Positions 40,733 through 51,135 are shown, counted from the first letter of the stretch. The stretch: 58,757 nucleotides of DNA from Bacteroidales bacterium (GCA_017541145.1 JAFXZT010000084.1:1-58757), one strand, 5' to 3'. Notes: generated by a model from the letters alone, not told the origin. Numbers and translations: made by a program.

Positions 40733-43513
40733 TTATAATTGAATGTTAACTTGTACTCCTGTATAAGTAACACTTTTTATCGGTTTTGCTATACTTGCGC
40801 CTACAGGATTTACTGCAATATTAAAAATTCTGCTTTTGGGCATATTCGCAAAACTGCCTTCGCGCGGCAATATCGTTAAGACTTTGTCGGATTCGCTGTA
40901 TTTAAATGTAATCTTTGAATACTCCGAATTCATATAATTCAGATTGTCGCCCGCGTCCTCATAAAGTGTAAACTCGCCGTCTGAACCTTGATACACTCTT
41001 ATTTCCATCGGTGCAAAAGGATTTTCATCGGCATATTGTATTTCTTTTCCCATCGGCAAAATGCTTCCTTGTTTTACAAGCAACGGTATTTTCTCAATAG
41101 GAGCATCGATTTTTACAGTTTTTCCTCCTTCGTAAACTTTGCCAGTATAAAAGTCAATCCATTTGTTTCCTTTTGGCAGATACACTTCGCGAGTTTTCTC
41201 TCTTTGAACTGTTTCTTGCTCTTTGGCGAAATCCGACGGCGTTTTCCAATACAAACGAAATCTTGCCGCTCCGGTTTGATGATTTTGGGTTTCGCAAATT
41301 ATTGGATACTCTTTACCTTTCTCCATTTCTACAAACTCAAAATACGGTTCGTTGCAATCTAACTGTATTTTCAGAGTGTCACCGTTGAAAATGATAACTC
41401 TGCTGTCGAAACTCTTGATTTGAAATTGATATTTACCGGTTTCGGGTGCTACAATTTTACCTTCCCAATGTACAGAATACATCGAATCCGTTACAAAATA
41501 AGGTCGTCCGGTGTACCAATAGATGTCAATATTATCAGTTTTCTCTTCGCGGGTCAACTTGCTGAAATCATAATCTTTGTAATATTTTACCGTAACACCG
41601 TCTTTGAAAACTTCTTTCGGTACTATTTTGGAAATCTGTGGCGGTGTATGATACATGTAATCTGTAACAGGAGCTACCAAAAGGTTATCTCCAAACATAT
41701 ACTCGTCTTTTATATCGTAAGTATTCGTATCCTCAGGAAAATCCATCGGCAATGCTCTCATCATCGTATAATCATCGGTATATGTACGTCCCGCCAAAGA
41801 ATAGATATAAGGCATCAAACGATAACGCAACTTGTCAAAATCTACCAAAACCGATTTGTATTCGTCCATCTCCCACATCTCTCTCGGAGCATCAGAACCG
41901 TGAGAACGAAAAACAGGACAGAATGCTCCAAACTGAAACATCCTTGTATACAATTCCATATAAGCCGGATCTTTCGCACCGTATGTAAACAATCCGTCGT
42001 AAGAACCTATCAAAAATCCGCCGATATCAAATGTCCAATACGGAATACCCGACATACAAAAATTAAGTCCGGCAGTAATTTGGTCGCGAAATATTTGCCA
42101 ACTTGCCCCTATATCGCCACTCCATGTAATAGCACCGTCACGCTGAAGTCCCGCAAATGATGAACGCGTAAGGATACAAGCTCTGCGATTCTTTTCTTGA
42201 GATGTCCAACGCTCATATACTTTGTCCAACATCGCCAATACGTATGTATTCAAATATCTGGTATTAGAGCCGAGAGATGTATTCTCAAGTTTCTCGGTCT
42301 CGTACTGATGACTTTCTTTGGTTAACGAATTTATTACATCGGGTTCTGTACTGTCATGCCACCAACCGTCAAAACCTTGTGAATATACATTTTTGTAAAC
42401 ATAATCATTATAGAGATTCATCGCTTCAGGATTGTATACATCGATATATCTGAAATTCCCCCACCCTATCGGTTCAAAAAGAAATCCGCGTTTATACATC
42501 TCATCATGCATAGGCGATTGCAATCCGATACAGGGCCACACTGAAATTATTACATGCAGGTTCATATCATGAAGCTCATCACACATCGCTTTGGGATTCG
42601 GAAACCTTGTAGAATCAAACTCCATTCCCGACCACTTGCCGGGCTCCCACCATTCCCAATCTTGTACCATACAATCCAACGGTATTCTCTCCTTACGATA
42701 ACGTCTTGCTACTGAGAGCAATTCATCTTGCGAAGTGTATCTCTCCTTGCTTTGCCAATATCCGAACGCCCATTTCGGCAACAAAACTGCTTTGCCCGTA
42801 AGTCTTCGGTAACAAGAAATCAGATTATCGATTTTTGCTCCCGTAAAAATATAATAATCTACACCGTCACCCATTTTACTGTTGATATCGAGTGTATTAT
42901 TTTTTTCGCTGACTGTTGTATAAGAATAATTGTCCCAAAACAACCCCCAACCCGCTGTTGATACCAATACCGGATTTACAGCATTTGTATTACTTTGTGA
43001 CAATACAACCGATTTTCCACGGTAATTCAAATAATTTTCCTGATGTTGACCCAATCCGTACAAACCTTCAGAATCGGAAATCAAAAATTGCTGTCCGACA
43101 CTTACGCCGGTATCGCCGTTAACAACCAACGGATGAAATTCCGAAACATATTTTTCTGACAACAACAATACTGAATCAGAATTCAAGTAAGCAACCTTAC
43201 CGTCTTTTTTGTTGACTAAAACCTTTGATAATGAAGTACTCAACACAATAACATCATTCAACTCCTTTTTACTGAAACTTACATTCGGAGCATCGTTTTT
43301 CACCACAAGCGATGAGTGCAAACTATTTACACTGCCGTCAAATTTGGTACATCTGACGATATCATCACCGTAAAACTGAATAGTTGTAGACTCTCCGTTA
43401 GAGTAAACAAGTTGAATACCATTTGGTAAATCTCTCTGCTGCAAAAGATTGTCGCCGCAAGATACCATTGTAACAAATACTGTAAGTATAAAAATTAATC
43501 GTGTAAACTTCAT
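40733..43513 (-). CDS. GH31 alpha-glycosidase (probably alpha-xylosidase) with PA14 domain
   Basis: The 926-residue lipoprotein (lipobox VSCGD) has an N-terminal sandwich, a GH31 barrel with nucleophile Asp387 in WWHDSTEPD and acid/base Asp467 in WSGDIGASW, and a PA14-like insert around residues 650-760 (YWYTGRPYFVTDSMYSVHWEG, quoted in part). The WWHDSTEPD form and PA14 domain recall GH31 alpha-xylosidases that act on xyloglucan fragments, although alpha-glucosidase activity cannot be excluded. It would act in the periplasm or at the surface. No xyloglucan GH5 or SusCD is nearby. Confidence 0.93.
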   Translation of the reverse strand: MKFTRLIFILTVFVTMVSCGDNLLQQRDLPNGIQLVYSNGESTTIQFYGDDIVRCTKFDGSVNSLHSSLVVKNDAPNVSFSKKELNDVIVLSTSLSKVLVNKKDGKVAYLNSDSVLLLSEKYVSEFHPLVVNGDTGVSVGQQFLISDSEGLYGLGQHQENYLNYRGKSVVLSQSNTNAVNPVLVSTAGWGLFWDNYSYTTVSEKNNTLDINSKMGDGVDYYIFTGAKIDNLISCYRRLTGKAVLLPKWAFGYWQSKERYTSQDELLSVARRYRKERIPLDCMVQDWEWWEPGKWSGMEFDSTRFPNPKAMCDELHDMNLHVIISVWPCIGLQSPMHDEMYKRGFLFEPIGWGNFRYIDVYNPEAMNLYNDYVYKNVYSQGFDGWWHDSTEPDVINSLTKESHQYETEKLENTSLGSNTRYLNTYVLAMLDKVYERWTSQEKNRRACILTRSSFAGLQRDGAITWSGDIGASWQIFRDQITAGLNFCMSGIPYWTFDIGGFLIGSYDGLFTYGAKDPAYMELYTRMFQFGAFCPVFRSHGSDAPREMWEMDEYKSVLVDFDKLRYRLMPYIYSLAGRTYTDDYTMMRALPMDFPEDTNTYDIKDEYMFGDNLLVAPVTDYMYHTPPQISKIVPKEVFKDGVTVKYYKDYDFSKLTREEKTDNIDIYWYTGRPYFVTDSMYSVHWEGKIVAPETGKYQFQIKSFDSRVIIFNGDTLKIQLDCNEPYFEFVEMEKGKEYPIICETQNHQTGAARFRLYWKTPSDFAKEQETVQREKTREVYLPKGNKWIDFYTGKVYEGGKTVKIDAPIEKIPLLVKQGSILPMGKEIQYADENPFAPMEIRVYQGSDGEFTLYEDAGDNLNYMNSEYSKITFKYSESDKVLTILPREGSFANMPKSRIFNIAVNPVGASIAKPIKSVTYTGVQVNIQL

Positions 43514-43673
43514 AATTGAAAAAGTGTAATTAAGTAAAAGCTAAAAGTAGGTATAAATTTTATAACATACAAAAAAATAATTCAAATATCTCCGAAAAAC
43601 AGAAAATTACAGTATTTCAATAATACTTTGGTTTGCTTTTTGTTTTTACAAATTACAAGAAAAAAACTTACGT

Positions 43674-44771
43674 ATGATGAAACAAATTAGGATTATATTA
43701 TTTACACTTTCGCTATTCTTATTAGCATCTTGTGGTAGCAGTCTTGGTGACAAAGATCAAGAGATGTTGGAAAACACTCTGAATACTATGATTGACAAAA
43801 ATGATAATTACGATCAATCAAAAAATTCTGACGATAAAAATATACACAAAAACTATATTTTTTCACTTTACAAAACTTCTGCAAAAAATACATTTCAGAT
43901 ATATCGCAACAACGAGAAATTTGCATCTTTCAATTTAAAAGACGAGATTCAACCGCTCGCAATGCATACTTACTCTGGCGATTGTTATATTTTGATTTCA
44001 AATATCAACAACGATTCAATAAAAGAATCTGCTCAAATCTACAAAAACGGAAAAACTGCAATGCTCTTTTTGCCGGAATTCGATGCTAAAGATTTCGACA
44101 TCTACAAAGCTCATTTCTTTGCAATCGGAAGTTTTGCAGATACCACAATATCAATCTACAAAGACGGATTAAGAATATATGACTTCGAGAAAAAAGGCCG
44201 TACTCCCGAACATCTTACCGTTTACGACGATAATATATACTACACTCTCTACAAAAACAACGAAACTACTGTTTATAAAGAACAAAAAAAATTGTTTTCA
44301 ATACCGGGACATTGTACACAATTTGAAGTATCTGCATTAGGTGTCTATATACTTTCTAACAACAAAATTTACCACGACGGCAAAATATACATGGAAGGCG
44401 GCAACAGTTATACATTTTTCGGAAACGACTTAACCGCTCAAGCCGTATGTATTTCTGCCTCTGCCAGAAACTTCTACACCGGAATTATGGGAGAACTTTC
44501 ACCCGAAAAACATTACGCTTCGGTATTTCAACAACGTGAACATTTTATTACAATCAAACCGGACGACAAACCTCTCGGCGAATCTAAGTATCAGACACGC
44601 TGTTGCGCAGTTTCTGCATGTGAAAACGGAGTATACTATATCACACAAAAGACATTACCTGCAAAAGAATACACCGAAAACATCTATCATTACTATTTCA
44701 ATTCCGAAGAGGTATTTCAGATAGAACCCTCTGCCTCAAACGCAGAATTGGTTTATGTAAATGGCATTTAA
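43674..44771 (+). CDS. Lipoprotein of unknown function, beta-propeller-like
   Basis: The 365-residue protein has a lipobox (LLASCGSS, Cys at about residue 20), a short acidic linker, then repeated short strands ending in patterns like FQIYRNNEK, AQIYKNGKT, ISIYKDGLR, TVYKEQKK and KIYHDGKIY, spaced about 40-45 residues apart. This regular Y-K-x-G pattern suggests a beta-propeller or repeat barrel. I do not recognise the family. A strong terminator follows the gene. Confidence 0.75.
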   Translation: MMKQIRIILFTLSLFLLASCGSSLGDKDQEMLENTLNTMIDKNDNYDQSKNSDDKNIHKNYIFSLYKTSAKNTFQIYRNNEKFASFNLKDEIQPLAMHTYSGDCYILISNINNDSIKESAQIYKNGKTAMLFLPEFDAKDFDIYKAHFFAIGSFADTTISIYKDGLRIYDFEKKGRTPEHLTVYDDNIYYTLYKNNETTVYKEQKKLFSIPGHCTQFEVSALGVYILSNNKIYHDGKIYMEGGNSYTFFGNDLTAQAVCISASARNFYTGIMGELSPEKHYASVFQQREHFITIKPDDKPLGESKYQTRCCAVSACENGVYYITQKTLPAKEYTENIYHYYFNSEEVFQIEPSASNAELVYVNGI

Positions 44772-44787
44772 AAAAATCCGCAACAAC

Positions 44788-44836
44788 AAAACAGGCGAGG
44801 GTTGATGTCACAATCGACAACACCCTCGCCTGTTTT
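44788..44836 (+). terminator. Long-stem terminator
   Basis: AAAACAGGCGAGGGT (44788-44802) pairs with ACCCTCGCCTGTTTT (44822-44836), a 15-bp stem with a T-run end. Confidence 0.85.
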
Positions 44837-44887
44837 ATATCGTCGCGACAAAACTACGAAAGCACCGACACAAACTAATTATCACTG

Positions 44888-45139
44888 TGTCAAGAGACTT
44901 CAGATCATCTGCGCAAGTCCATTGACAAGTGTCAAGAGACTTCAGATTGTTTGCGCAAGTCCATTGACAAGTGTCAAGAGACTTCAGATTGTTTGCGCAA
45001 GTCCATTGACAAGTGTCAAGAGACTTCAGATTGTTTGCGCAAGTCCATTGACAAGTGTCAAAAGACTTCAGATTGTTTGCGCAAGTCCATTGACAAGTGT
45101 CAAAAGACTTCAGATTGTTTGCGCAAGTCCATTGACACC
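44888..45139. repeat. Tandem array of six 42-bp units
   Basis: Units begin at 44888, 44930, 44972, 45014, 45056 and 45098. They are nearly identical; the first differs in the middle (ATCATC) and the last two have CAAAAG instead of CAAGAG. At each junction AGTC-CA-TTGACA faces TGTCAA-GA-GACT, so neighbouring units can form hairpins, and each unit holds the palindrome TTGCGCAA. Because 42 is divisible by three, several frames are open, but neither looks like a real protein. Confidence 0.9.
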
Positions 45140-45246
45140 GTAACAATGGAATAAAATTCGTTCGCACAAACTAATTGTAACATTTTTTTACTGTAATTTC
45201 ACTTTGCAAAAACAAGATGTCAAAACAGAAAAAACTTCAATTTATT

Positions 45247-47280
45247 TTAATGCGCTCTTACATAATCCATAAGATAGTCACAAGCATACTCCCAGTTGCC
45301 GACCCCAAACTTTTTATCGAAACAAGATTTAAGATTTGACATCGCTGTATTCATTTCAGCAGTAGGATTTTGATTGTCGTTGTACCACCAAGCATCAAAA
45401 TATTCATAATTACGCCATTTTATCCATGCGATTGCGTAATATGAATTTTTCAAAAACTGCCAATCGGAATCTAAGTTGGAGGCAACGTTGAGATAAGTAA
45501 GTGCTTTTTGTTCAAATAGTTTCTGACCATCACTCGGCTTGTCGTCTATCGACCATGAATTTTCCAACAGATACCAACAATTACCCCAAAATGATGCTTG
45601 ATAACACATCGCAGCCAATTTGTAAGCCAAATTGCAACGCTCATCTCCTGTGGAGGTATTGTATTTTGCAATTGCGGATTTCAATTCTTTGGTGTATTCA
45701 AGTCGCTGATTGGATTTTAAAGGAGGTTCGTCGCCTTCAGAATAATCGTCAATCCATTCTTGAGTTGTAAACCAACGTTCAATATGATAATCACGCTGCA
45801 TCATATAGTTGCCGATGGCTTTGGATGCGTAGTAATGAACAGGAACTTTTGAAAATGCTGCTTCTGCTTTGTCCAAATCCATTTCTCCAAGATAACGGAT
45901 TCCGATATAATCGTTGATTTGATTGATATTGATTTCTGATTTTTGTATCAGATATCTTTCAAACTCGTCAGCCTTCTTTGAATTGGAGAAAAAGTTGAGA
46001 AAACTTTCAAGTTGCGGGATTGTAAGATTCTCAAGAGAGAATTTCTCGTTGATAAAGAAAACTGTATTTGAAACAAGTGTTATAAAATTTGTGTTATCAT
46101 AATTTGCCGCAGCGATGTTTTGAGCCGCAATACGTATCCACGCATTTTTGAAAAAAGGGTCGGAGAATTTGCTTTCCAACCATTTAAATTCGCTGAGATA
46201 GTATGCAGCATTGGCTGAGGTATATTTTTGATCGTAGGTTGAAACAAAAAATTTGATTAACCTTGCGTTATCTTTCATGCACTCAGTACCTTGCAAAGAT
46301 GACATCTGAGCAGCGTATTTTTTTGCGTTATCAAAATCTTTCAGGTAAAAACTTACCAAAACTGCGGCTTCTTTCCAGAGCAAAGGCGTGTTAGAGGCTT
46401 TTTTGTCGGCGATTTCGTTTGCAAAATTTACAAATTCACGTGCCTGTTTGTTTGTAACTGTATAAAAATCCCACGGACCGCTCTCGCCGTCGATTGTTTC
46501 TTGAAACATGTTAACAAAATCTTCTACGAGGAAAACGAGTGCCGGATTGTTATGGTCGCGGGCGTAAACTTCTTTGATACCGTTTAAATCACGTTTTTTG
46601 TCAAGACAGAATTTTACATCTTGCAAACTGCCCAGCTCCATGAAAATATTAATTGCAGCAGCTGTTTTTCCCTGATGATACAAAGCTCCTGCAAACAGTT
46701 CCATCATTGTTTTTCTACAATCTTGGTCGGATGCTTTTGCGCCTGAAGAGAGCCACAACTCTTCTACTTTGGAATATTCTTCGTCTTGAAACAGACATCT
46801 CATTGCCATAAGGGTATAACGGTCTTTCAGTTTTGTACCGTTGTATGCAATGGCGTGCTGATAGATGTCTTTACGTTTTTGGGCGAATTGTTGCAATTCG
46901 GCTTCAGAGGGATATTCCCAAGCATCGTAACGTGAGCTGTTGATTCTATGATAAGCAGTTAGGTCTTCAAGATAAGATAACATCTCGGTATCGTTTTTCT
47001 TGAGAGCAGCTGTTACGATAGGATTGTATGAATCGGGATTGTGCAAATCTTCTTCGGTGAGATATTCCAATGCGGAGATGTCCCAAGGATTGATTTTTGT
47101 TCCGACATAGTTTTGCCAAAATGTGATGTAACGCGATTCGTTGGCAGTGGTACTAGTTTTAAAAACATCAAACATGTAGTAGTTTGTAGTGAACGAATAG
47201 CCACATGCTTCAGTTTTGTTGTTGAGAGCCGCAATTAGCAGTATCACAACAGTTAAAGTCAAAAACTTTTTCATATTCAT
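45247..47280 (-). CDS. Large secreted helical-repeat protein of unknown function
   Basis: The 677-residue protein has a signal peptide (to about residue 25, TEACG, possibly a lipid-anchored Cys). The rest is mostly helical, with TPR-like stretches (AGALYHQGKTAAAINIFMELG, quoted in part; LAYKLAAMCYQASFWGNCWYLLEN, in part) and many aromatic residues. It may be a scaffold or binding protein at the outer membrane. Its start overlaps the end of the upstream lipoprotein gene by 71 nt, which suggests translational coupling. Starts at 47280 and 47274 are both possible. Confidence 0.8.
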   Translation of the reverse strand: MNMKKFLTLTVVILLIAALNNKTEACGYSFTTNYYMFDVFKTSTTANESRYITFWQNYVGTKINPWDISALEYLTEEDLHNPDSYNPIVTAALKKNDTEMLSYLEDLTAYHRINSSRYDAWEYPSEAELQQFAQKRKDIYQHAIAYNGTKLKDRYTLMAMRCLFQDEEYSKVEELWLSSGAKASDQDCRKTMMELFAGALYHQGKTAAAINIFMELGSLQDVKFCLDKKRDLNGIKEVYARDHNNPALVFLVEDFVNMFQETIDGESGPWDFYTVTNKQAREFVNFANEIADKKASNTPLLWKEAAVLVSFYLKDFDNAKKYAAQMSSLQGTECMKDNARLIKFFVSTYDQKYTSANAAYYLSEFKWLESKFSDPFFKNAWIRIAAQNIAAANYDNTNFITLVSNTVFFINEKFSLENLTIPQLESFLNFFSNSKKADEFERYLIQKSEININQINDYIGIRYLGEMDLDKAEAAFSKVPVHYYASKAIGNYMMQRDYHIERWFTTQEWIDDYSEGDEPPLKSNQRLEYTKELKSAIAKYNTSTGDERCNLAYKLAAMCYQASFWGNCWYLLENSWSIDDKPSDGQKLFEQKALTYLNVASNLDSDWQFLKNSYYAIAWIKWRNYEYFDAWWYNDNQNPTAEMNTAMSNLKSCFDKKFGVGNWEYACDYLMDYVRAH

Positions 47281-48280
47281 TGCTATTTATATTATTGATG
47301 TTGTTAGAGTTAAGATCATAAATTATAATTTGATTCAACAAGCCGGGACGAAGTTGATGAATTTTTGATTTTACTTTCATAATTTCGTTGTAATCAGCTT
47401 GTTTCAGTCTGATTGTATCTCCTGCTACGAGCATTACATTGTAATCGGCGTTGCTCATAAATATCGGAATATCTTTGCTGCGTATTACTTTGTATGTTTT
47501 GTCATCAATTTTCTCAAAAAGCATTGTATCAGCAAGGTTTTGATTGTAGATTATATTGTTGTAAACACCTTTTCTGAACAATACCAACCATTTGAAATTC
47601 GGGAATGCTACGCAAAGCGGCAATTTGTAATCTTTGATATATTTGAAATATGGTGAACATTCTTTGTATCCGAGTATAGGATTTTCAACACTAATATCTT
47701 TGTAATTGCCTGTATTGTACAACATCAACACTCCGTAATCGCAAGGCGGAGTTTTCATGTTGAGTTGGTGCAGACGGATTGTTACAGAGAGTTTCATGTT
47801 TTTTTTCTTGAGGTATTGATGAACCAAAGTAAGGAAATTGAAATATTTTTGTTGAGAGTTGCGAGTCCAATCGCAATCTATTTCAATCTCTTTTACACCT
47901 TTTATTTTATGGGTTTCGTTCATTTTCAATATTCTGTCTACCAATGTTTTGGCAAGAGTATCGATATTGTGTTCAAGGCATCGCTCTACAATAAACACGG
48001 TAGGGATAATTTGTAAATCTTCTGACGGTGTTTTTTTGAAACGGACTGTTGCATTGGGCATTAGTTGATTGTTTTTGTCAACAATTACATCAAAATATCT
48101 CAGGTATATTTTTTTAACATGATATTGTTTCAAGAATTGCGATTCAAGGCTGTCGGGCGAAAAAACGGTTTTCCAATAATAAACAGAATTTTCAGGCTCA
48201 GGAATTTCGTCGTTGTTAGCGGCGCAATCAAGCAGCATAAAACAATAAATACTCAAAAATAAATATAATAAAGGTTTCAT
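47210..48280 (-). CDS. Lipoprotein of unknown function, TIM-barrel-like
   Basis: From the ATG at 48280 the protein has 356 residues. A signal peptide ends in LLDCAAN (Cys at about residue 19). The mature part alternates strands and helices: KKIYLRYFDVIVD, IIPTVFIV, GVKEIEIDCDWT, MKLSVTIRLHQL, GVLMLYNTG, KLPLCVAFPNFKW. This order, with an acidic EIDCDW on one strand, looks like a TIM barrel similar to glycosidase-like domains, but no active site can be assigned. Its 3' end overlaps the next gene by 71 nt. Confidence 0.8.
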   Translation of the reverse strand: MKPLLYLFLSIYCFMLLDCAANNDEIPEPENSVYYWKTVFSPDSLESQFLKQYHVKKIYLRYFDVIVDKNNQLMPNATVRFKKTPSEDLQIIPTVFIVERCLEHNIDTLAKTLVDRILKMNETHKIKGVKEIEIDCDWTRNSQQKYFNFLTLVHQYLKKKNMKLSVTIRLHQLNMKTPPCDYGVLMLYNTGNYKDISVENPILGYKECSPYFKYIKDYKLPLCVAFPNFKWLVLFRKGVYNNIIYNQNLADTMLFEKIDDKTYKVIRSKDIPIFMSNADYNVMLVAGDTIRLKQADYNEIMKVKSKIHQLRPGLLNQIIIYDLNSNNINNINSNEYEKVFDFNCCDTANCGSQQQN

Positions 48281-48472
48281 TGTCAAAACGTTTACTAAAA
48301 AATATATTCAATTATTGACAGTCCAAATATCACAATTTTATTTTAAAGTCCCAAAACAAAAAACCTAAACAAAAAGGTAAAATAAAACATCTTTTTCGTA
48401 TTACAGAACATTGAATTTCCGTAACAGAAAAAGATGTTGAAAAAAAACAAGAAAGATGTTATAATAAAAAAG

Positions 48473-50962
48473 CTATTTTGTTTTGATTGTAACAACAGCA
48501 TCTTTCAAACCGTCGGCTTTGGCGGTAAGAGTAATTGTACCTTTTTCGCCGCGTTTTGATTTTACGATACATAAAACTTTGCCGTTGAATGCAGAATGTT
48601 TGTTTCCTTGGAATTTCTCGTGAGAGTTTTGGTCGCCGTTGTCAAGTCCTGCGATTTCGCCCGCACCCGAAATTTCAAAATTAATCATGTTGCAAGCATC
48701 CGGCACCAAAGTTCCGTTGTCATCAGTAATATCGAAAGTTACGAAACTGAGATCTGCACCGTCAGCCAAGATTTCTGAACCGTCAACACTTGCAACAAGT
48801 TTTGATGCTGTTTCTGCGGTTTTTACTACGGCTGTTACTTCTTCGCCTTTGGAGTTTTTACCAACGGCTTTCAATTCACCTTTTTCAAAAGGTACATCCC
48901 ACGAAATATGTAATTTATCATTTTCAAATGACTTTTTACCAAGCGATTTGCCATTTAAGAAAAGTTCTACTTCTTTGAGATTTGTATAAGCCCAAACTTC
49001 TATTGTTTCGCCTTGTTTCCAATTCCAATGAGGTAACAAATGTAAAACATCGATATCTTTTCGCCATAATGACTGATACAAATAGTAAACATCTTTCGGG
49101 AATCCTGCCAAGTCAATAATTCCGAAGAAAGAGCTTCTTGACGGCCAGCCATACGGAGTTGGTTCTCCGAGATAATCAAAACCTGTCCAAACGTATATAC
49201 CTGAAACCCAAGGATATTTTTGGAATGCTTTTAAAGTTGTTTCGTGAGTAGAACCCCACGGCGCACGTGTATTGTCATAAGCTGAACATTTGTGGTCGGG
49301 AGTTTCAAACGGCAAATCCCAACGCGCAGGCCACAAATACTGAGTATCAGCCGGCATGATATAATTTCCTCGTGTCTGAAGCGCAGAAACAGCCTCAGTA
49401 ATAATCAACGGTTTTGACGGATATTTCTGTTTGAATGCCTCGCCCCAATTGTAATCATGATAATTGAAACCGATGATATCCAATGCGTTGGCTTTAAACA
49501 AAAGGTTGAAAGGTTCGGTTTCGTTGTTTCCGGTTGTAACCGGTCGTGTAGGGTCAACAGATTTTACTAAGTCAACAAGTTTTTTGCATAATAATGAGTT
49601 TACATGCAAAGAATCCGAATTGCTGTCGCCTTTAGACAATTGAGCAGCAAAATTGAACATCAGATTTGCTTTTGCGATATCAAGAGTATCGGTATTGATA
49701 TCAGACCATTGTTCCAATATCTCGTTACCGACCGACCAGATAATTACAGAAGGGTGATTGCGGTCACGTTTGATAAAATCGGTTAAATCTTTTTCGTGCC
49801 ACTGAGCAAAATAACGTCCGTAGTCGTTAACCGTTTTTTTCTTAGCCCACATATCAAACGCCTCGTCCATAACGATAAATCCCATTGAATCGCAAAGGTT
49901 TAATAATTCTACTGCCGGAGGATTGTGAGAAGTACGGATAGAATTGCAACCCATTTCTTTGAGTATTCTAAGCTGACGTTTCAATGCCGTATGATTTACC
50001 GCAGTACCTAACGCACCTAAATCATGATGATTACAAACTCCGTTGATTCTTACAACTTTGCCATTGAGTTTGAATCCGTCGGTATTATCAAAAGAAAAAT
50101 ATCTGATACCGAATGTAGTTTTGTAATTATCAAGAAGTTTACCGTTTTTACTCAATGCAATTTCAGCAGAATAAATCTTCGGAGAATCGGGAGTCCAAAG
50201 CAAAGGATTGTTAACAGTAAGATTGTTGAAAGTTTTCAAGTTGTTAGCCGAAATATTATCGTTGAGTTTGGCAGCAACTGTTCCGTCAGGGTTAAAAACT
50301 TTGATATCAATATCGTATTCACCTTCGCCACTAATCTGAGTAGAAATTGTAACATTGGCAGAATTGTCTGTAATATCGGAAGTTGTAACAAAAGTCTCGG
50401 ACTCGATAACATGTTCTTTGTTAACTTTTTTCAAGTAAACATTTCTGTAAATACCCGAACCCGAATACCAACGGGAATTAGGTTGGTCAGAATTGTCAAC
50501 AGTAACAGAAATCAAATTGTCTTCTCCGAATTTCAGATATTCAGAGATGTCGTATTGAAAACTTACATAACCGTTAGGACGAAAACCAACTTTTTTGCCA
50601 TTAACATAAACTGTTGATTGCCAATAAACACCATCAAAACAAACAAAGATTTGTTTAACAGAATCTTGAGCCGGAATTGTGAAATGTTTTCTGTAAACAC
50701 CGTAACCTCCCGGCAACGCACCACCACCGGGTCCGCAAAGTGCTGTTTCAGAAAAATCCTGCTCAATAGACCAATCGTGAGGAAGATTAAGGACTCTCCA
50801 ATTGCTGTCGTCATAGTCTCCGGTAACAGCATTAGAATCAGCTTGTAAAGAGAATTTCCAGTCGTAATTAAAATTTTCAGAAGTACGAACCGAAGTGTCA
50901 GAATTGCTGCAACCAACAACAAATGCCGCTGCAATCGGCAAAAATATTTTTAAATTTTTCAT
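48473..50962 (-). CDS. GH2 beta-galactosidase-like lipoprotein
   Basis: From the ATG at 50962 the protein has 829 residues with a lipobox (VVGCSNS). It shows the GH2 order: sugar-binding domain (NLPHDWSIEQDF, RWYSGSGIYRNV), immunoglobulin-like domain, barrel with GVCNHHDLGALG and TSHNPPA, the acid/base Glu414 in GNEILEQW and nucleophile Glu523 in IITEAV. The C-terminal part contains a DUF4982-like domain. Activity on beta-galactosides is likely but related GH2 enzymes have other specificities. The frame to 51064 starts too far upstream. A -7 element (TATTTTTGC) lies at 51015-51023. Confidence 0.93.
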   Translation of the reverse strand: MKNLKIFLPIAAAFVVGCSNSDTSVRTSENFNYDWKFSLQADSNAVTGDYDDSNWRVLNLPHDWSIEQDFSETALCGPGGGALPGGYGVYRKHFTIPAQDSVKQIFVCFDGVYWQSTVYVNGKKVGFRPNGYVSFQYDISEYLKFGEDNLISVTVDNSDQPNSRWYSGSGIYRNVYLKKVNKEHVIESETFVTTSDITDNSANVTISTQISGEGEYDIDIKVFNPDGTVAAKLNDNISANNLKTFNNLTVNNPLLWTPDSPKIYSAEIALSKNGKLLDNYKTTFGIRYFSFDNTDGFKLNGKVVRINGVCNHHDLGALGTAVNHTALKRQLRILKEMGCNSIRTSHNPPAVELLNLCDSMGFIVMDEAFDMWAKKKTVNDYGRYFAQWHEKDLTDFIKRDRNHPSVIIWSVGNEILEQWSDINTDTLDIAKANLMFNFAAQLSKGDSNSDSLHVNSLLCKKLVDLVKSVDPTRPVTTGNNETEPFNLLFKANALDIIGFNYHDYNWGEAFKQKYPSKPLIITEAVSALQTRGNYIMPADTQYLWPARWDLPFETPDHKCSAYDNTRAPWGSTHETTLKAFQKYPWVSGIYVWTGFDYLGEPTPYGWPSRSSFFGIIDLAGFPKDVYYLYQSLWRKDIDVLHLLPHWNWKQGETIEVWAYTNLKEVELFLNGKSLGKKSFENDKLHISWDVPFEKGELKAVGKNSKGEEVTAVVKTAETASKLVASVDGSEILADGADLSFVTFDITDDNGTLVPDACNMINFEISGAGEIAGLDNGDQNSHEKFQGNKHSAFNGKVLCIVKSKRGEKGTITLTAKADGLKDAVVTIKTK

Positions 50963-51014
50963 TGAATATAGATTTAGTAAAGTTCGTGGTAAAGATATAT
51001 AATTTTCTAATAAG

Positions 51015-51023
51015 GCAAAAATA
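51015..51023 (-). promoter_or_regulatory. -7 promoter element of the GH2 gene
   Basis: The minus strand reads TATTTTTGC. A second candidate, TATCTTTAC at 50989-50997, is nearer to the ATG. Confidence 0.45.
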
Positions 51024-51100
51024 TAAATGTACAAAATACCTATATTTTTAAATAATAAATTCAAACAACAAATTTTTATCCGAAAAACAGAAAAAGATTT

Positions 51101-51109
51101 TATCTTTGC
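51101..51109 (+). promoter_or_regulatory. -7 promoter element of the carboxylesterase gene at 51136
   Basis: TATCTTTGC is a perfect consensus match. It covers the start of the longer frame (51106), so the ATG at 51136 is preferred. Confidence 0.7.
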
Positions 51110-51135
51110 ACATGCACAAAAAAAATCATAACATT

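Noticed and set aside
44888..45139. CRISPR array
   Set aside because: The units follow each other directly, with no unique spacers, and no cas genes are nearby. The same holds for 31518-31742.
44802..45167. Protein-coding frames of about 110 residues on both strands through the 42-bp array
   Set aside because: They exist only because the unit length is divisible by three; they lack signals, promoters and any non-repeat part.
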